The position numbers and the translations under genes are program-made. 64,000 nucleotides of DNA from Oxyruncus cristatus (Eukaryota > Chordata > Aves > Passeriformes > Cotingidae): assembly GCA_013399855.1 (NCBI GenBank), contig VXAY01002045.1, forward strand, positions 186,001-250,000, written 5' to 3'. This document shows, one piece after another, positions 30,501 to 45,075 of this stretch. The notes under the pieces were generated by a model. The model ran no database searches. It was not told the DNA's origin and worked only from the letters and a program-made list of their open reading frames with translations. Within the stretch, counting starts at the first letter, position 1; each line of letters begins with the position of its first letter.

Positions 30501-33500
30501 AATTCCATTCTCATTTTCCACAATTGCCCCAAATCCAGGCAGAGGATCCACACTGTTTGGACTTTTTAAACCAGTCCGATAAAGCCGTAATCATTCTTGG
30601 AAATCTCTGGGCACTGCTTGAAGGGAGAGCAAGACTTCACATAGATTAGCAGACTGGACACACACAAGGTAGGGAGCAGGAGTAGAAGAGAACTCCTTTC
30701 CTTCTTACTTCTGGTCTTCCTGAAATTCAGGCACCCTCATGCCTTTTATCTAGAAAGAATATTAAAATGGCCCAAGCTCCTGCCAGTAGCTGCCCTGGCC
30801 ATGAGCACACATTCCCCCTATTTTGTGCTGACAATTATCAAAACACTTTGCAAAGGAAATTCCAGAGATGGAGATAAGGATTGGGTCAAATTCACACCCT
30901 CCCACACTCAGGTTTCCATTCTCCATATCATGTCCTCCTCTTTCCCCAGCTGATGGGCCAAAGATGTGCAAGCCAGAGCCTTGCTGGCCAAGCCAGCCAC
31001 ATCACCTGCAAACAGGCACTATATGGCTGCTCCCTGGAGCTCTTCCCCCCACTCTGAAATGACAGAATACTAATATTTAGTAAAACATGGTGGTTTGAAG
31101 TTTCTCAGCTGGCTCCTTCACAGGCAACATAATTTTCAACTTACAGACCACAGTAAGACACCAAACAGAAGTCTCTGCTGACAGCTCTGCCTTTTCCAGC
31201 TCCTGCAAGACAAGCCTGTGTCCTGTGTCTTCACAAAGGACCACTGCTGGAGTTTTGCTCCTTTGACCATGTTTTGATTCCTTTCCTGAAGTTCTTACCC
31301 TTATTTCCCTCAAACAAATAATTTCCTGCAATACTGCAGACAGGTACATGCCAGGGCTCCTAGAGCGGTGTCTGCCAGCAGATTCTGGGGGAGGCTACGG
31401 GACAGGGTGATACGTGGGAGCAGCAGCATTGTTCCCAAGCAATTCCTCGTTACCACACCTGTTGCTATTGGGAGATAATAAGACAGTGATGGAAAACAAG
31501 AAACTGCTAATAAAGCTAATATATTGTGGGAGCCAAAGCTCAGGCAGTTCCCTTGTGGGGCTGAGCCACCAGGGAGAAGGCCCTGCATCAGCAAGGCCAG
31601 AGCAGAGCATGAGGTCATGCACCTTTCACAGCTCCTGGAGTTCAGACACAGGGTGTGGGACAACTGAGGCTGAGGATCCCCTCCATCCCACTCTGCCTGG
31701 GGCCTGCCATGATGCTGAGCCCCAGCACAAGCACTTGCCAGCCACCCTGAGCCTGGTTATATCTTGTATTTTCAAAACCATTCACTTGGCACAAGGGGAG
31801 AACAAGGCTCTGCTCAGGCCGGTGTGTCCCATCACACTGCTTCTCAAAATGTCTCTCAATACCATGTGAATAATCTATAGCAATCACCTTAAAACCAGCT
31901 CATGCTGGTTTCATATGGAAGCATTAATAAAATGGGAAGATGTTAGGGATTGTGAGGAACATAGACCCACAGTTGCTTCATTTTTCAATTCAGTCTAACT
32001 GACTGCAGTCACAAATCATGCGAAGTTTTGTTAAATAGGGAAGAAAACTGTATTGAGCTTGCCTGGCAAGCATGGGAGAAGTAACCACGGCTCAGAAGTT
32101 TATTACCTCTCTCAGTGGGGCTGAGCTGGCACTGCTCCCATAGAATGTGGAGGGAGGTGAACAGCTATCATCTGCTCTGATGAGGCCGAACAGAAATAGA
32201 ACAAAACCAGACATATTTAGCAGTTGGACATTTATACAAGTATCTGATGATGTAAAAAGTAACCACCGTTCTGCTGCCAAACTAAAAAAAGCATTTGGCT
32301 GCCTGCCTTGACCATGGTCCAGGCCTTGAGGGGCACAGTGCAGCCACTGACACCTCCCTCCTCATCTCTTACCCAACCTCCAGAGTCAGATGGGACTTTG
32401 GATGCTAATTTCATGGGTGAGCCCAGACTTCAGTGGGTGATGTGCTGCCCCCCTGCAAGCTATACCTTCAAGGCTGAGGTGAGAGCTAGGAACAAAACAT
32501 TGCTAACTTCCAGAGACAGGGAGGTGAGATGTGGGCACTTCCAGAAAATCCTTCAAAGCACAACCCTATGGCTATTAACTACTCTGGGCCAATTAAATTT
32601 AGGGCAGGGGCTAAAAGCAGCCCTGTCCATTGCTGAGGCAGAGGAGGCACATCCCTGCTGTGTCAGGTGCATGGCAATGCTCTGCTTTCACATGGCCTGT
32701 GCGTGGGTAAAACAAAACCCACGCTGGCAGCAGCAGGTGGGCTGCAAACCCCTGAGCTCCTTCTGAAGTGCCAGGCAATGGCATTTCCCATGGGCTGGGA
32801 ATTCTGTACCCAGTGCTGAAGCAGCAGCTGGCCCCTCAGGGGCTCTGGCACAGCTCTCCAGTTGTCAGGTCTGAGTGGCAACCTTGCAATCTGAAAGCCT
32901 GATCCTCCATCTCCTGCCACTCCCCAGGCTGCAACCACAGCACCCTCAGGGGTTACAGGCAGCACAGAGGGGGACAGCCTTCAAAACTGCGTGGGCACAG
33001 CCAAACCACCCAACAAAAGCAGTCAGCAGCGATGCTAGCTCCCAGGGTACCAGGACCTGGCAGGGAGGACAGAGTCCTGCAAAAGGAAGTCCTGCTGAGC
33101 TGGACAGCCCTCTCCATCCCTCTTTTGAGCTCCTGGATCTGATCCAGGCTCTGTGTCAGGTACAGCGCTGGGCAACAGCCAGCCTGGGTACCATCAGTGA
33201 CATGTCCTGGTGGTAAACACAGGATTTCCCAGACATGCACTGCTGTCACTGTCAGGTTTTCATCCTCCGTCAGTGCCTGATATTGACTGAAGCAGTAGCC
33301 CATTTCCACGTACATCTGTGTTTCAAACTGTGTAGTGTCAGAGATGAAAGCACTAGTGGCTGCTCCCCTGGGGTCTACTCCTGACTCCAAAAGGTGACAC
33401 ACTTTAGATGTTTGGTGTCTGAGAGGTGCTCATAAAAATCACCACCTACTGAGGTGACAGAAAACAGTGACTTCTGTCACCAAATTAGACAAACATTTCC

Positions 33501-36500
33501 CTGCTCTCTGTTATCTCCTTTTCACAGGCTCCCAGAAGTGACATTTTATGAGCATATTTTCTCATTGTTTTGCTCAAGCCAGCTCAATTACTTATAACAT
33601 TGTACAACCAGTTAGGGTTGATTTATATTTAGCATTGTAAAAAAAAAAAAAAAATACTCCTGACAGATTGATTTTAACAAGAGAAAAAACATGGTGAAGT
33701 TGGGGTTTCTGTTGGGGTTTTTGGACCTAAAGCCAAATTAGCCTCTAGGCAGTGAGCTAGAAAAAACAAGTTTCTAATCCATAAAAGCTCCCTGGTCTCT
33801 ATTAAGCATTAAATGGCTAATTTATTCACCAGGGAGAGGGTGGAGGGTTTTTCACTCACAATCCTTTCAAAATTATTATTATTCTACTTAAAATGCCTTC
33901 AAAAGTCTACTTTTGGGTCTAATCCATGTTAAACAAGAGCTTGGGGAAAGCTTTGTCTGGTGAGCTAACAGAAGCTTCATTTCAAACTCAAATAACCTCT
34001 TTATGGGAAGCTCTTATGGAAACAGTATAAAAACAAATATGGGGCTGGGGGAAGAGAAGAAGAAAACATATCCTCCTTCTTCCCAAAACTGACCTCTGCT
34101 ACAGGTACCCTCCCTGTTGTGAAGAGGCTTTCTTTGTGATCCCCCTCAGCTCAGTCCATGTGCAAATCTCAATCCTATGTGCATTTATTAGCAGACTCGG
34201 GTATTTAAGGGTTAAAAGACTTACTAATGATAAGATGAAAATTAGGTACACTGAGACTGCAAGAGAGTAACAACTTTCTTACAAATACCTGTACCCGATA
34301 GTCAAAACTAATAGGAATAAGCCATCATACAACTATTTTAAAAGACCAGACTTTTCCTTTTGTTTTCACATTTTTTAAACTAAACTAGATGAAAAGCAAT
34401 AGAAATCTTCAGTAAGATGCCTGTCAATGCCAGCTTGTGTTTGTAGTACAATGCAGGCTCCTATGATGTTGTTTCAGTATGATTAATAGTATTTAAAATA
34501 ATGTCTGTGCAATAGCCACATCCAAAACTCATATAGAAATCTGAATATTATCAAAAAAAGGTAAAGAAAGCTAAGTAACAAATCAAAGGGCTGAGAATTT
34601 CTCATGTCTCAGCAGGTGATATAAATTTAGTTCTCCTTTATAAAAAGTTATTGAATCCAACTTTAAAAAGGGCTTTGTTCCCCTCATGTCTTCAATAACA
34701 TTTTAAGGATCATCTGTAAAAGCAGCACACTCTAAGTCATTTCCTTATTCTTCTGGCTAATAAACTCAAGGTAACTTTTGTACAATATTAAAGCAGTCAG
34801 TGTTAATGGATTACAGGGTTTGTAAGCTATCCTGCTGCAGAGGCATCCAAAGCACTGCAGGAATGTAGTGGTGTTCCCCAAAACAGACCTACCGGATTCA
34901 GTCCAGGATTTCTTTATCTCAGTAGGTGGTAGATCATTCAGATTAGGGCCTAGTTGGATTTGCTCTTGCAATGGAGAGCTAGAAACACTGCAAAAAGCAG
35001 GCACAGACAGTGGCTGAGGCTGTAAGTGTCTCTCCTTGCCTAAGTGTCCAGCTGCCTTAGTAGGGCAGAGCACTCCATGCCAGTCACACCACAGAGTAAC
35101 CCAGGGATGAGAAAGTTCCTCAGGGATGGGTGGCGGAGGCATCACCACTGGGACACGTAGGGATGGACACAAGAGCACAGGAGGATCTGGTGCTTGGCAC
35201 ATGCTGCCTGTACTTTGGACAGCATGGTCTAGCATTGTGTGCATGCCCCAGGCACCAGTGTTGGGATGGGGACATTTCTCAGGTCACTGAGTGACCAGGA
35301 GATGCACAGCTCAAACTGTGCACAGCAGGAGCCACTCTGCTGGGTACTGGGTTCAGGTATGAAGGGCAGGTACCTGAAAGAAAGAAAGATAAATTCAGTC
35401 ACAGAGCAGGTCAACAGTGGAATGAAGAATAAAAACTGATCTTCTCACCCCAGTGCAAAGACCCAGTTCTGTGGTTCCCACTGTATGTTTTCCATAGACC
35501 CCAATAGTCTCCATGCTATTTCAGTAGCTCTTCAAAAATCAATAAAACCTATTGCCACAACAAGCTGAGGCTCACACCTCCAAGATAAGCATCCTTTGTG
35601 GACCCCCTCACCTCAAAAGGCAGCATGAAGGTCTGCTGCATCCATCCCAACAGCTTCTGAATTGCTGCCAGCTGTTGAGCCCAGGCTCTTTCTGAGCACT
35701 GACTCAGCTAAAGGCAGCCTGGCATTAGACTGCCTTATGGGAAATGCGCCACCATCAGCACCAAGGCAGTCCACACACAAGTTTTTATAGCACACAATTT
35801 ATTGTTTCCATCCTTATTACACCAAGGTGTCAAGCGAGATCCCGAAGATGAAACGTTAGCAGTTATCATGCTAATAGCTATGCTCATTTTCAGCACTGCA
35901 CCTCCTCCCAGCACACAAACCACTCAGACTGGGGAAAAAATTACAGCCTTCTGCTTTGGCATTAGCACTTTGCAATTAAGTCCTCACCTTTCCATCTCTT
36001 GCTCGGAGCACTGTGTTGCCAGAAATAGTGCAGCTATGCCTGGCTTCCCACGTTTCTCTCATCTTTTCTCTTCCATCAGGCTGGCACCACTTGGTTTGTG
36101 AGGGCCAGCAGTTCATAAACCCTTACCTTGCTCTATGGGAAGCCATATCATGATGGCACAAAACCCACAGTCACAGTGCTCTGTTATACATCGGCTTTGA
36201 AAGCTTTGCAGTTAAATCCATTTAGAGGAGATACAATTACTCTGCCTGTAACGACACCTCAGTGAGCGGCCAGGTAGAAACACTGTGGACATTCACCAGC
36301 AATCACTGGTTTAGGCCTCTGTAAGGCGAAGCAAGCTGTCTCCCCAGTAAGTTGGGCAGCACATTGCCAGCAAAGGAAAGTGAAGGCAGCCTCTTCCATG
36401 GCCTTTGTAACTGCAGTTTTAAAGAAAAAAAAAACCCACACAAAACTTTTAATTAAGTAATGATGCTTACTTCAAAACCAAACCCTACCCACATTAGCAG

Positions 36501-38069
36501 GAGATTTATCATTAAGTTCTCCAGGGATGAGGGAAGGGTTTGTACCAGCCAACAAAGCATCTCTGTGCTTTCTGCTTACCCCTTTCTTACAGAGTGGAGG
36601 TAACCACATCCATCCCAACAGGGGCAGGGAAGCTTCATTAACTGATGGTTACACAACACTTTCACAGGAAAGCCACATGTTTACAGTTTCATTTTGTCAT
36701 AATTAGTGTCATATACTACAGCAATGTCTCCAGGACTTTAATACCCAGTTTGTGTAAAGGGCATTTCACAAAGCTCAGCAAAAAAAAAAAAAAATTCCTT
36801 GTTATTAAGCAATTCCCATGTAAGTACACTCAGCTCTTACAGATGCCCTGACATGTCTCGGAATAAGCAGACAGGAGGCAAAAGTTTGACTTGCTCATGA
36901 TTCAGTGACATTAAATCAACTTGCTTTAAGTAACTGTCTCTGATACAGGAAGCACCATCTCTCCCACCGCTAAAAAAAATCAAAAAACTAAAAAATATCT
37001 TCTGCCTTCATTGGAAACAAGCTTGATTCAGGTGGCTATCTGAGCACAGGAGTGGAGGAAAGAGTAATGAATTGATGTCCTCTGGGCTAAAAAAAACAGT
37101 ATATTTTTCAGAACTGGTCAACAGAGACGCCTGAGCTGTAACTTCACTGCAATGTGTCACTGGCCCCAGGGCAAGGCACTGCTCTGTCTTGGGCTCCAGG
37201 CACCTGAGCAGAGGTGACAACGAGCTTCCATATAGTCACTTATTGAAGGTCATTAGAGGCTCTCACAGATATATCTTTTGATATCTCCTGGACAAAACCA
37301 TTTTTCCATTTGATCACTGTCAGATGCCATTTGTGTACTAATCCCTAGAAATACCCGAGGCACTTGGCCTCCTTCTGTGAACTTCTCCCTGTGTTTTGGA
37401 AACACAGACTTGACTGCAAGCACTGCTGAAGTATTGCTGGCATTTCATGCCATCCTGCAGCTAGCTAACAGGGACAAGAGCCCTAGAGGAAGAAAAGGAA
37501 GGACTTTTGCAAAGATGATGTCCAGGTGGTATTGTACACAGATATTTATAACCAAGGACATAAGGGGTTATTTAAGATCATGTCTGGGGGAACAGTAAAA
37601 AAGAGTTCAGGCCTACAGAAAAGCATAGTAATGGTAGAAGAAAAACACATGTGAAATTAAAGGCAATTAGTACATAATGTGACAGGTCCCATAATTTTGT
37701 TTGAAAATATTTTTTATGCAGAGCCTCTCTGCCCCCATATGGTACCATCTCCCGAGTTCTGCTTGGGTTTTCAATCTTCAGCCACACATCAGTGACAAAT
37801 CCACTAAGTCTATCATTTACACACATCTATATCTACCTCCATCAGTTCCAGAGAAGATACAGAAGGTCCATCTGGTAAATAAAGCTAGATAGGGCTTGTC
37901 CATGACCAGGGGCCACCTGACACAGCCTGGCCACCTCTCCACAGCTCCAGTCTCTTCACACCAGTCTCCAGGCTGAGAGCTGTGGGTGTAAAGCTGAACT
38001 CCCCAGCACCAGTGGAGGCCGTGGAAAGGACAGAGCTGCAGGGAGTGTGGGTATGAGCTGAGCTGAGCG
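27571..38069. other. Intergenic DNA between the LTR and the CR1 cluster
   Basis: No coding exon recognised. It contains a 16-base A run at 33639-33654, another at 36780-36795, and an AT-rich block near 33790-34700. Confidence 0.55.
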
Positions 38070-38122
38070 CTGATCCTTGCTGGTCCCTTCCAACTCAGGA
38101 TATTCTATGATTCTGTGATTCC
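38070..38122 (+). mobile_element. CR1 or CR1-tailed SINE 3' tail
   Basis: GATCCTTGCTGGTCCCTTCC is followed by AACTCAGGATATTCTATGA and TTCTGTGATTCC, the characteristic 3' tail shared by CR1 and TguSINE1. No tRNA-like head is visible upstream. Confidence 0.75.
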
Positions 38123-38183
38123 AGTCATAGGCTGGTGTCAATACTCTACTCAGTCACAACATCCATGACTCTTCTCAGAGGAG

Positions 38184-38395
38184 CTCAATAACAGGACAAG
38201 AAGCAACAACCACACACTGGAACAAAGGAACATGGTCAGGCACTGGAGTGAGTTTCCCAGAGTGGATGTGGAGTCTCCATCTTCGGAGATACTCAAAACT
38301 GGACAAGATCCTGAACAGCCTGATCTGGCTGGACCTGCATTGAGCAGAGACCCTTCCAGGTGGGACATCTCTAGGACATCTCAAATGGTTCTGTT
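38184..38395 (+). mobile_element. Old CR1 3' fragment
   Basis: The order of words matches the CR1 end in sense orientation: ACAGGACAAGAAGCAACAA, GTGGAGTCTCCATCTTCGGA, GATACTCAAAACTGGAC, then a GAGCAGAGACC-like terminal region. It is well diverged and lies just after another CR1-type tail. Confidence 0.75.
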
Positions 38396-41300
38396 TCCCA
38401 TGTGGAGATTCAGTTGAGCCACAGTTTGCTGAAGTTTCTGCTCCTCCAGGAACTGGAAAACCAAAAATCTTCCTTGCCAGCAGTCCTGCTATGCCCATCA
38501 CCTCTGTTCCCAGTCAAGTTACTCCGTGTTTCCAGATTTGCAGTTACTGATTTTATGAGAGCCAAACCCTTGGATCTGTTACCCACATTTCTGGGGAGTT
38601 AAAGGGAGAAATCCTGTCTCTTCTCCTTCCTGTTTGTAACTTTCCAGCAGCATGGAGATGAAGGCAGTGTCAGTCTCTGGGCTCCCATACCTCAGACCTG
38701 CCTTCTGGAAAGCACAGCATCACATTTTTAGCTACATGCTGGAAGGTACATTGTACATTAGATATATGCTGGAAAGGTCAACTTTTTTATATAAGAAATG
38801 CTTTTAAAAACTTCCTTGCCACTAATCCCTTCAGTTGTGAAATACCAAAAGTTGTACAAGTTCTTTCAACTGGAAGAATGCAAAGCTTGTACTCTGGAGG
38901 TAAAAGCCCATGATTTTGCACATTAAAGCCAGGGTAGATGAAAGGAAAGTCTCTTCACAAGCAATCTAATCCTGCTCATCTCGCCCTTTGCAGATAAAAC
39001 CCTGGAAAGCGCTGCCCTCCCTCTCCCTCAGGCCACCCTTCTCTGGTCCCCCCTCCACTCCATCTAGGAGATGGAGATGCTCTATCACAGTCCATTTTCA
39101 GAGATATTTGTTACAAACCCACTTGTCTCTGGAGCTGGTTAGGAGACACAGGTTTGCTAGCACCAGGATAGGTCATTCATATCATGAAGGCACTGGGCAG
39201 GATGGTGGCTGAGAGCCACTCAGCAAGTTATTCCATGGTCTAGTCCATAAAACCCAACATTACCCAAGTGCATTCATTTAACTCAGGTCATCTGTGAGGC
39301 ATGGACACAGCTCGGGCCTGGAGTGGACTAACGGCAGAGAGACAGCCAGCGCAGCCCTAATTGTCAGGGGACAACCCTGCCAGCTCCCAGAACTCAGATG
39401 TGTGTCTGAATACCAGGTCGGTTTTATTACTTGCTGGTAAGGCATTAACCTTAGCTATTTTCTTCCTCTGTACAAGTTAAACCAGTTTGTTTGCATCTAT
39501 ATTTGGTGGTCTCTGTCAGGCTTCCCTGCACAACCAGGGCTTGGCTCCGGCTCTGCAGAGCTGAAGAGATGAGTATTTATTTAATAACAGCAGTCCCAGT
39601 TTGGTGGTGATAAAGGGCACAGGGCTGGAGGCCAACCAACCTAAGAGTGCCTCAAATCACAGTAGTTTACATGTGCCCTTGATCCCTTCTCACTTCTCTT
39701 GCAGGGCTTCAGGCTACCAGGCTAGAACAGAAAGCAGAGGTGGAGGCAGAGATGTTCCTGGTCAGAGCCATCTACAGTAGCTCAACTTGGCAAAGGTGAC
39801 CAACAGCAATGTCAGATGTCACTGCTGCCTTTTGCTCTCTGGACAAAGCATCACGAGGTTGCAGCATCTCTACACCAGGCAGGAAGTAGGGAAGTGCTCC
39901 TGTAGCTCTTTGCCTTCTTCCAGGCTAGGACAGGGCAAGAGCCACAGGAATTTGGTTGCTCCAGGCAGCAAAGCAGTTTCTGCCATATGAAGCCAGGCCT
40001 GGTAGCACCTGCCTGCTTCCCTACAGCCTGCCTGATGTCACCCCAGGCTTGTGCAGGTCTGCTGAGGTCCAAGCCCAGCAGCCCTGCAGCAGCTGTGACT
40101 CTGCTGAGGTCTGGGATATGGCACCTTGGCTGAAATCCTACAGCCTGCTGAATGCTGGGGATGTCAGCCTGCCCGAGGTCAGCCAGTCTTCAGAGACTTC
40201 AACCCTGCCCCCACTGAGGATGAGAAACAATTTTCATCAAACTGGAAGAACAAAGTTTCTGCTGGAAGGGGAAGTTCATCTCTTGCTGATTTGCTTCACA
40301 CGCCCACAGGATCTCTGCAGAGCTCTTCTGCTTCCCTGAGCCCTTGTGTTTACCCAACAGAGTTAGAAGCAACCATCTCTAAAGGCCACACACAAAATCC
40401 TACCATGAGTACCAGGACAAAGAGAGGAGATGGACACAACTGGGAAGCTGCAGAAGGAAGCCCAGCAGGGCTCTGTGGAACGGCAGCCCACTGGGGATGG
40501 GGCAGGGGCATGGGGTCCACACGGCATCACTGTTTGGAGACACAGTGGGGCTGGGAGTCACTGTGGGAAAGGCCAATAGAAGCCAGGATTGAAACAAGGA
40601 AGCTGGAAAAAACTCAAAGGGTCTGAGTGGGGCCAAGGGGAGCACTTATGCTACTGATTAGGCAAGTACACCACGCAGACAGCTTGGTCATCTCCACTTT
40701 GGTTACTACATCCATACTGTGGTCACTGACTGGAATTTGCAGCTTGAGTTTTAAGTTACTGATGAGAACACAGCACTACCACATGGACACCAGCTCATCT
40801 GCCTGGTATTGTGCCTCACCTGCCGGAAAGCTTCCCTGCCCTGTGGCAGGTGACAATGGGATTTTGGCCTTTTTCCTCATTTGGAAATAGTTTGAGGCTC
40901 GCATAGGGACTCAAAAAAAAGGGCTTGTCTTACCAGCACAGAAGCTGCTCATATAGGACATACCATTATACTCCAGCTGTGTTACAGCTGCCTCTCCTGG
41001 GTGCAGAGATGCTCAGGCAGGAGCCAGCTGCAGCTGCTGCAAGTGCTCCCATGGCATGAGCCCTCCATGCTCCCAAAGGAAAGACTGCAGAAAGACAGCA
41101 TGGTGAGAGACATAAAATGCAACTCTTTGCTGGGCTGGGTCTTAATTCTTGTGTTTTTGAACAAAGCCCTTCCCTTAAAATGTGGGAAGTAGAGGGGGAA
41201 AAAGTGGTTACTGGCAATGCTTAGGTTGCAATAAAATACAAGATGTGTTGAGAGGACACTCCTAAAAAATATGCTTTTATATTTAAACATCTGTTCTCAG

Positions 41301-44300
41301 CAGTTTTTTTGCTAATTAGATGAGCTAAACCCCAGCCCTGGGCCAAAGCCCAGCTCTTTTTATTACACAGGGGCAACCTCCATCCCTCATCTAGCTGTGG
41401 TTTCTCTGCTTTGTCCTGGCCCCATCCTGCTGTAGGACGGCTCTTCAGCAAGGGAACTGGTCTCCTCTGCTCTGAAGCACTCACCCTACCAGCTCATCTC
41501 AGCCAGGTAAAGGTACATCCAGCACAAGGCAGCTCCTTGAGCAGCAACAGAGATGAAGCAGGCTTGGGAATATTTACTCCTAACCATCACCTTCCAACTC
41601 AGCCTCTTGGACTTTCCCTCTCTACATGTCACTGACCTCTCTCTTGCAGTTATTTTTCTCTGGATAGTGTGTGGCAGCAGACAATGCTGGCTCTGTGCTC
41701 TCTTCTCAAGCCCAGCTTTTTCCATACACTATTTCACAGCATATCAGGTCAGACTCACAGGACATGAGGTCTTTGCATCAAAGAAAACACCTGAAGAACC
41801 ATTAATATTAGAAACAAATTTTGCAGGAGGTTTTGGGTCAGAACTGTAGAAAAACCCAAATGAAGATGATATCTGGGAAAAGGTTTGGAAAACCAAGTGA
41901 TGGAAGCTGGCTCGGAGATATTCACATTGCCTTTGCTACACACAAGTTAATGCTAGAAAGGCAGATTAATATATAAACCTGTTCACTGAAGGGTAACACC
42001 GGTCCAGCAGTTCACAGTGGAGAAGATGAAGGTTTTCCTGCTTGCTCCATGGAGATCAAATCTTACTATTTTCTTCTTAGAGTGTGGCAAAAGCTGTCTA
42101 AGTTAGTTTGCCATCTAAACACACTTCTGATGGACATTCACTGATCTGCTTGTAACAAATCCACAGTAAATATCTGAACCAAGATCTCCAGGCTCTCTCT
42201 GAATGTGCCAGGGTGTCGTCATGGTGCAAGGCAGGAGTGTCCAGGTCCTGACAGTGGTCAGCCAGCATCTGTGATGCTGTGGAGGACAGCTAAGAAGATA
42301 CAACATCTCCCCGTGCCACATCCCAGGGAAGTGAATAGCCTGCCAGGGGACTTTAGGATGCCTGGGAAGCATGTGAGAAACCACCCTTTTAGTCAACAAG
42401 CAAGAGGGACAGATGCAATCTGATATGTATTTTAACTTTGAGTTTTAATCCTTTTTGTGGTTAATACAGGTGACCACAAAAAACCTCTGTAGCTTTCCAG
42501 AACTATTATGCCAAGGGATCATATCTATCTCTGTTGAAGACTTGCTGAAAATACACGAAGTATTGGGAAAGAAAACAAAACCTCAACACATGTGTTGTGA
42601 TATTGTTACAAGACCAGCTCCTTCAGTGAACTAACTGTAAACAGCCTAAAAAATTTCTGCTGGAAACAAAAAGCTGAAAAAATCCCCAGCTCCCTGAGTT
42701 CTGTTTTGGTTATTGTATCAGAGGGTGCCTGTTATTTTACCAGCAAGGAAACTCTTCATGTGTTTGGCTCTGTGGTGCTCCCATAATAATTACTGATAGG
42801 GCTGCAGCTGCCCATCATGCCTCGCCGGGGTGAACAGCAATACAAGCCCAACCCAACACCCCTCCCAGCTGCTGGGACCCTTGTGGGGTGTTGCCCCTTC
42901 CCGGGGAACCTGTCTGTGAGGCACAGGATGTGTTGGTGTCTGACTTCCACCCTCCCCACCCTCTCCTGGCACTAAAGCTGCCGAGTGCAAGGGCTGGGCT
43001 GGGCTGGTCCTTGCACTGGCTAGAGCAGTGAAGATCTGTCGTGTGGCCAGGGGGCTGCTTCAGGAGTTGGAGCCAGAGAGCAAAACCTGAGGAAGCAAAA
43101 AGCTCAGGCTCTGCATAAGAAGGGAACAACAATTCCCTGGCCTCAATAGAGAAAAAGCCTGGACTATGGGGTCTCACTCTGAGGCTGAAATGAGGGGTGG
43201 GATAGAGTCCGTGAGACCATCCCACAGTGACCATGGGCTCAAGGCATGGAACAAACAACCTCACTGGAACTGGCTGCAATTTTTCACGTGCCCTGTCCCT
43301 TCACAGGTGAAAGACTGCCATGAGAGAGAAGACTGACAGTCCTGCCTGTAGTCTGGGAACAGGATGAAATATGGGGTGAGGTGGAGTCAGTCTGGTTTAT
43401 TCACATACTCAGGGAACGAGCAATCTGAAAATAAGATCTGAAAAAAAATTCACATTTTGTCCTGGCAATTGCATGTGTCAACTCTACTTTGGCCTTTGCT
43501 CTTAAAAGTCCAGTCAAATACTTTAGCAGGGTAAATCAGTGCTAGTGGCTTCGACGAATAACGGTAATCTTAAAATAATTCCATGTTCCTCAAATAACTG
43601 TGATGGTTTGGACAAGACTTGGGTGTTAATATGTAAAAGTATAGATGTGTGTGCATATGCATGCATGCATTTGTATCTCTGCAATTATATCTTTTATTAG
43701 AAGGCATGATTGCCAGGTTTGAAAAGTGCTGTCTAACAGAGGTAGGCATCCTTTCACACACAGCACACATCCTTTTCTTTCCCAGAGCAGAGGCTGAGGG
43801 TGTCAGCACAGCTGGAGTCAGGAGAGGCCACCCACCATGTAAGTCCAGCGTCATCATCCAGAAGAGCTCCTGGGCTCCCGCAGGATTTGGGACAAGCTAG
43901 GAGCCAGCACCCCTGGCTCTCTCAATGCTATGCTTTGGATGCAAAGGCTCTTGGCTCATTGCTGGCTTGGCTGTATGCCATCCAAAATTGATCCACATGC
44001 TGTACTTGGCACTTGCACTACACACTTCCAAGCTTTGCTCTTTAAGATCAGCCAAGATATTATCCACGGGCCCTGCTGGTTAAAAGCCATCATAAAGAGG
44101 AGTTTGATAGCTGATTTTCATTAATTTTCCTGAGGAGTCATGTACTTACCAGGCCTTTAGCTTTTGGAAAATCTTCTCTTTAATTCTCACCTGTCCTTTA
44201 GGAGGTGAATAGTCTCAGAGTCCTTCGGTGTCACTGTAAACCACGGCAGCATTTGAGGTCACTGTTGCTCAAACACTTTCCTGGCTACAGCAGTGATCTG

Positions 44301-44746
44301 CTTCAAAACACAAGGCATTTGGCTTATTTTGACAGCTGGTTTATGGAGCCAAGTAAATTCACTTCCAAGTGAATCTGAGGGACTGTCCTGGAATGAACTG
44401 TTTCCATGGGGGCAGCCAGGAAACTTTCCAGGAGGCTCCAGTCCTTCAGAGACAGCCTGAAGGGATGGAGGAGGAGGAGAAATTTGTTCACTTCTTGTTG
44501 GGAAGTTTTTGTCTCTGATGCTTGCAGAGCCTGTCCCCTTGGGACATTTTGTTTGGGGCTGTTTAATCCCACATTAACTCTGCCATCTCCTTCTCAGCAA
44601 CCAGGCCTCATCAATTCTCCTTTCTCCAGGACCTGCCTCAGATCCAAAACAACTTCTTTGTGACCACTCTAGCTCTGGACCCAGACATGTGACACCACAC
44701 CCCCCGACTCCCAGATGATCTACTCTTCCTACAGAACATCCTTCAC
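38396..44746. other. Intergenic DNA, no gene seen
   Basis: Short chance frames only. A 26-bp alternating purine-pyrimidine tract lies at 43645-43670. Confidence 0.55.
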
Positions 44747-45075
44747 AGAGTCACAGAATGATTTGGGTGGGAAGGGACCTTTAAAGGTCATCTAGTTCAA
44801 CGCCCCTGCCATAAGCAGGGACACCTTCCACTAGACCTGGTCTCTCAGAGCCCAGTCCAACATGACCTTGAATGTTTCCAGGGATGGGGCATCTGTCACC
44901 TCTCTGGGCAACTTGTGTCAGTGTTTCACCACCCTCATTTAAAAAAAAATCTTTTCCTTATACCTAGTCTGAATTTCCCTTCTTTTAGTGTAAAACCTTT
45001 ACTCCTTGTCCTATTGCTGCAGGTCCTGTGAAAAAGTCTGTCCCTGTCTTTCTTGTAAGCCCCATTTGTAAGAGA
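44747..45075 (-). mobile_element. CR1 3' fragment
   Basis: The plus strand starts CAGAGTCACAGAATGATTTG and GGAAGGGACC, the complement of the CR1 3' tail. It continues through the CTCTGGGCAACTTGTGTCAG and CTTATACCTAGTCTGAATTT blocks. It is 5'-truncated and about 0.9 kb upstream of the CYS1 CpG island. Confidence 0.9.

Noticed and set aside
34732..35244. 170-codon minus-strand frame
   Set aside because: No domain, family resemblance or splice structure was recognised; the C-terminal part is AT-rich and looks like chance.
40126..40626. 166-codon plus-strand frame
   Set aside because: Overlapping frames are open in the same stretch, and composition is that of translated non-coding DNA.
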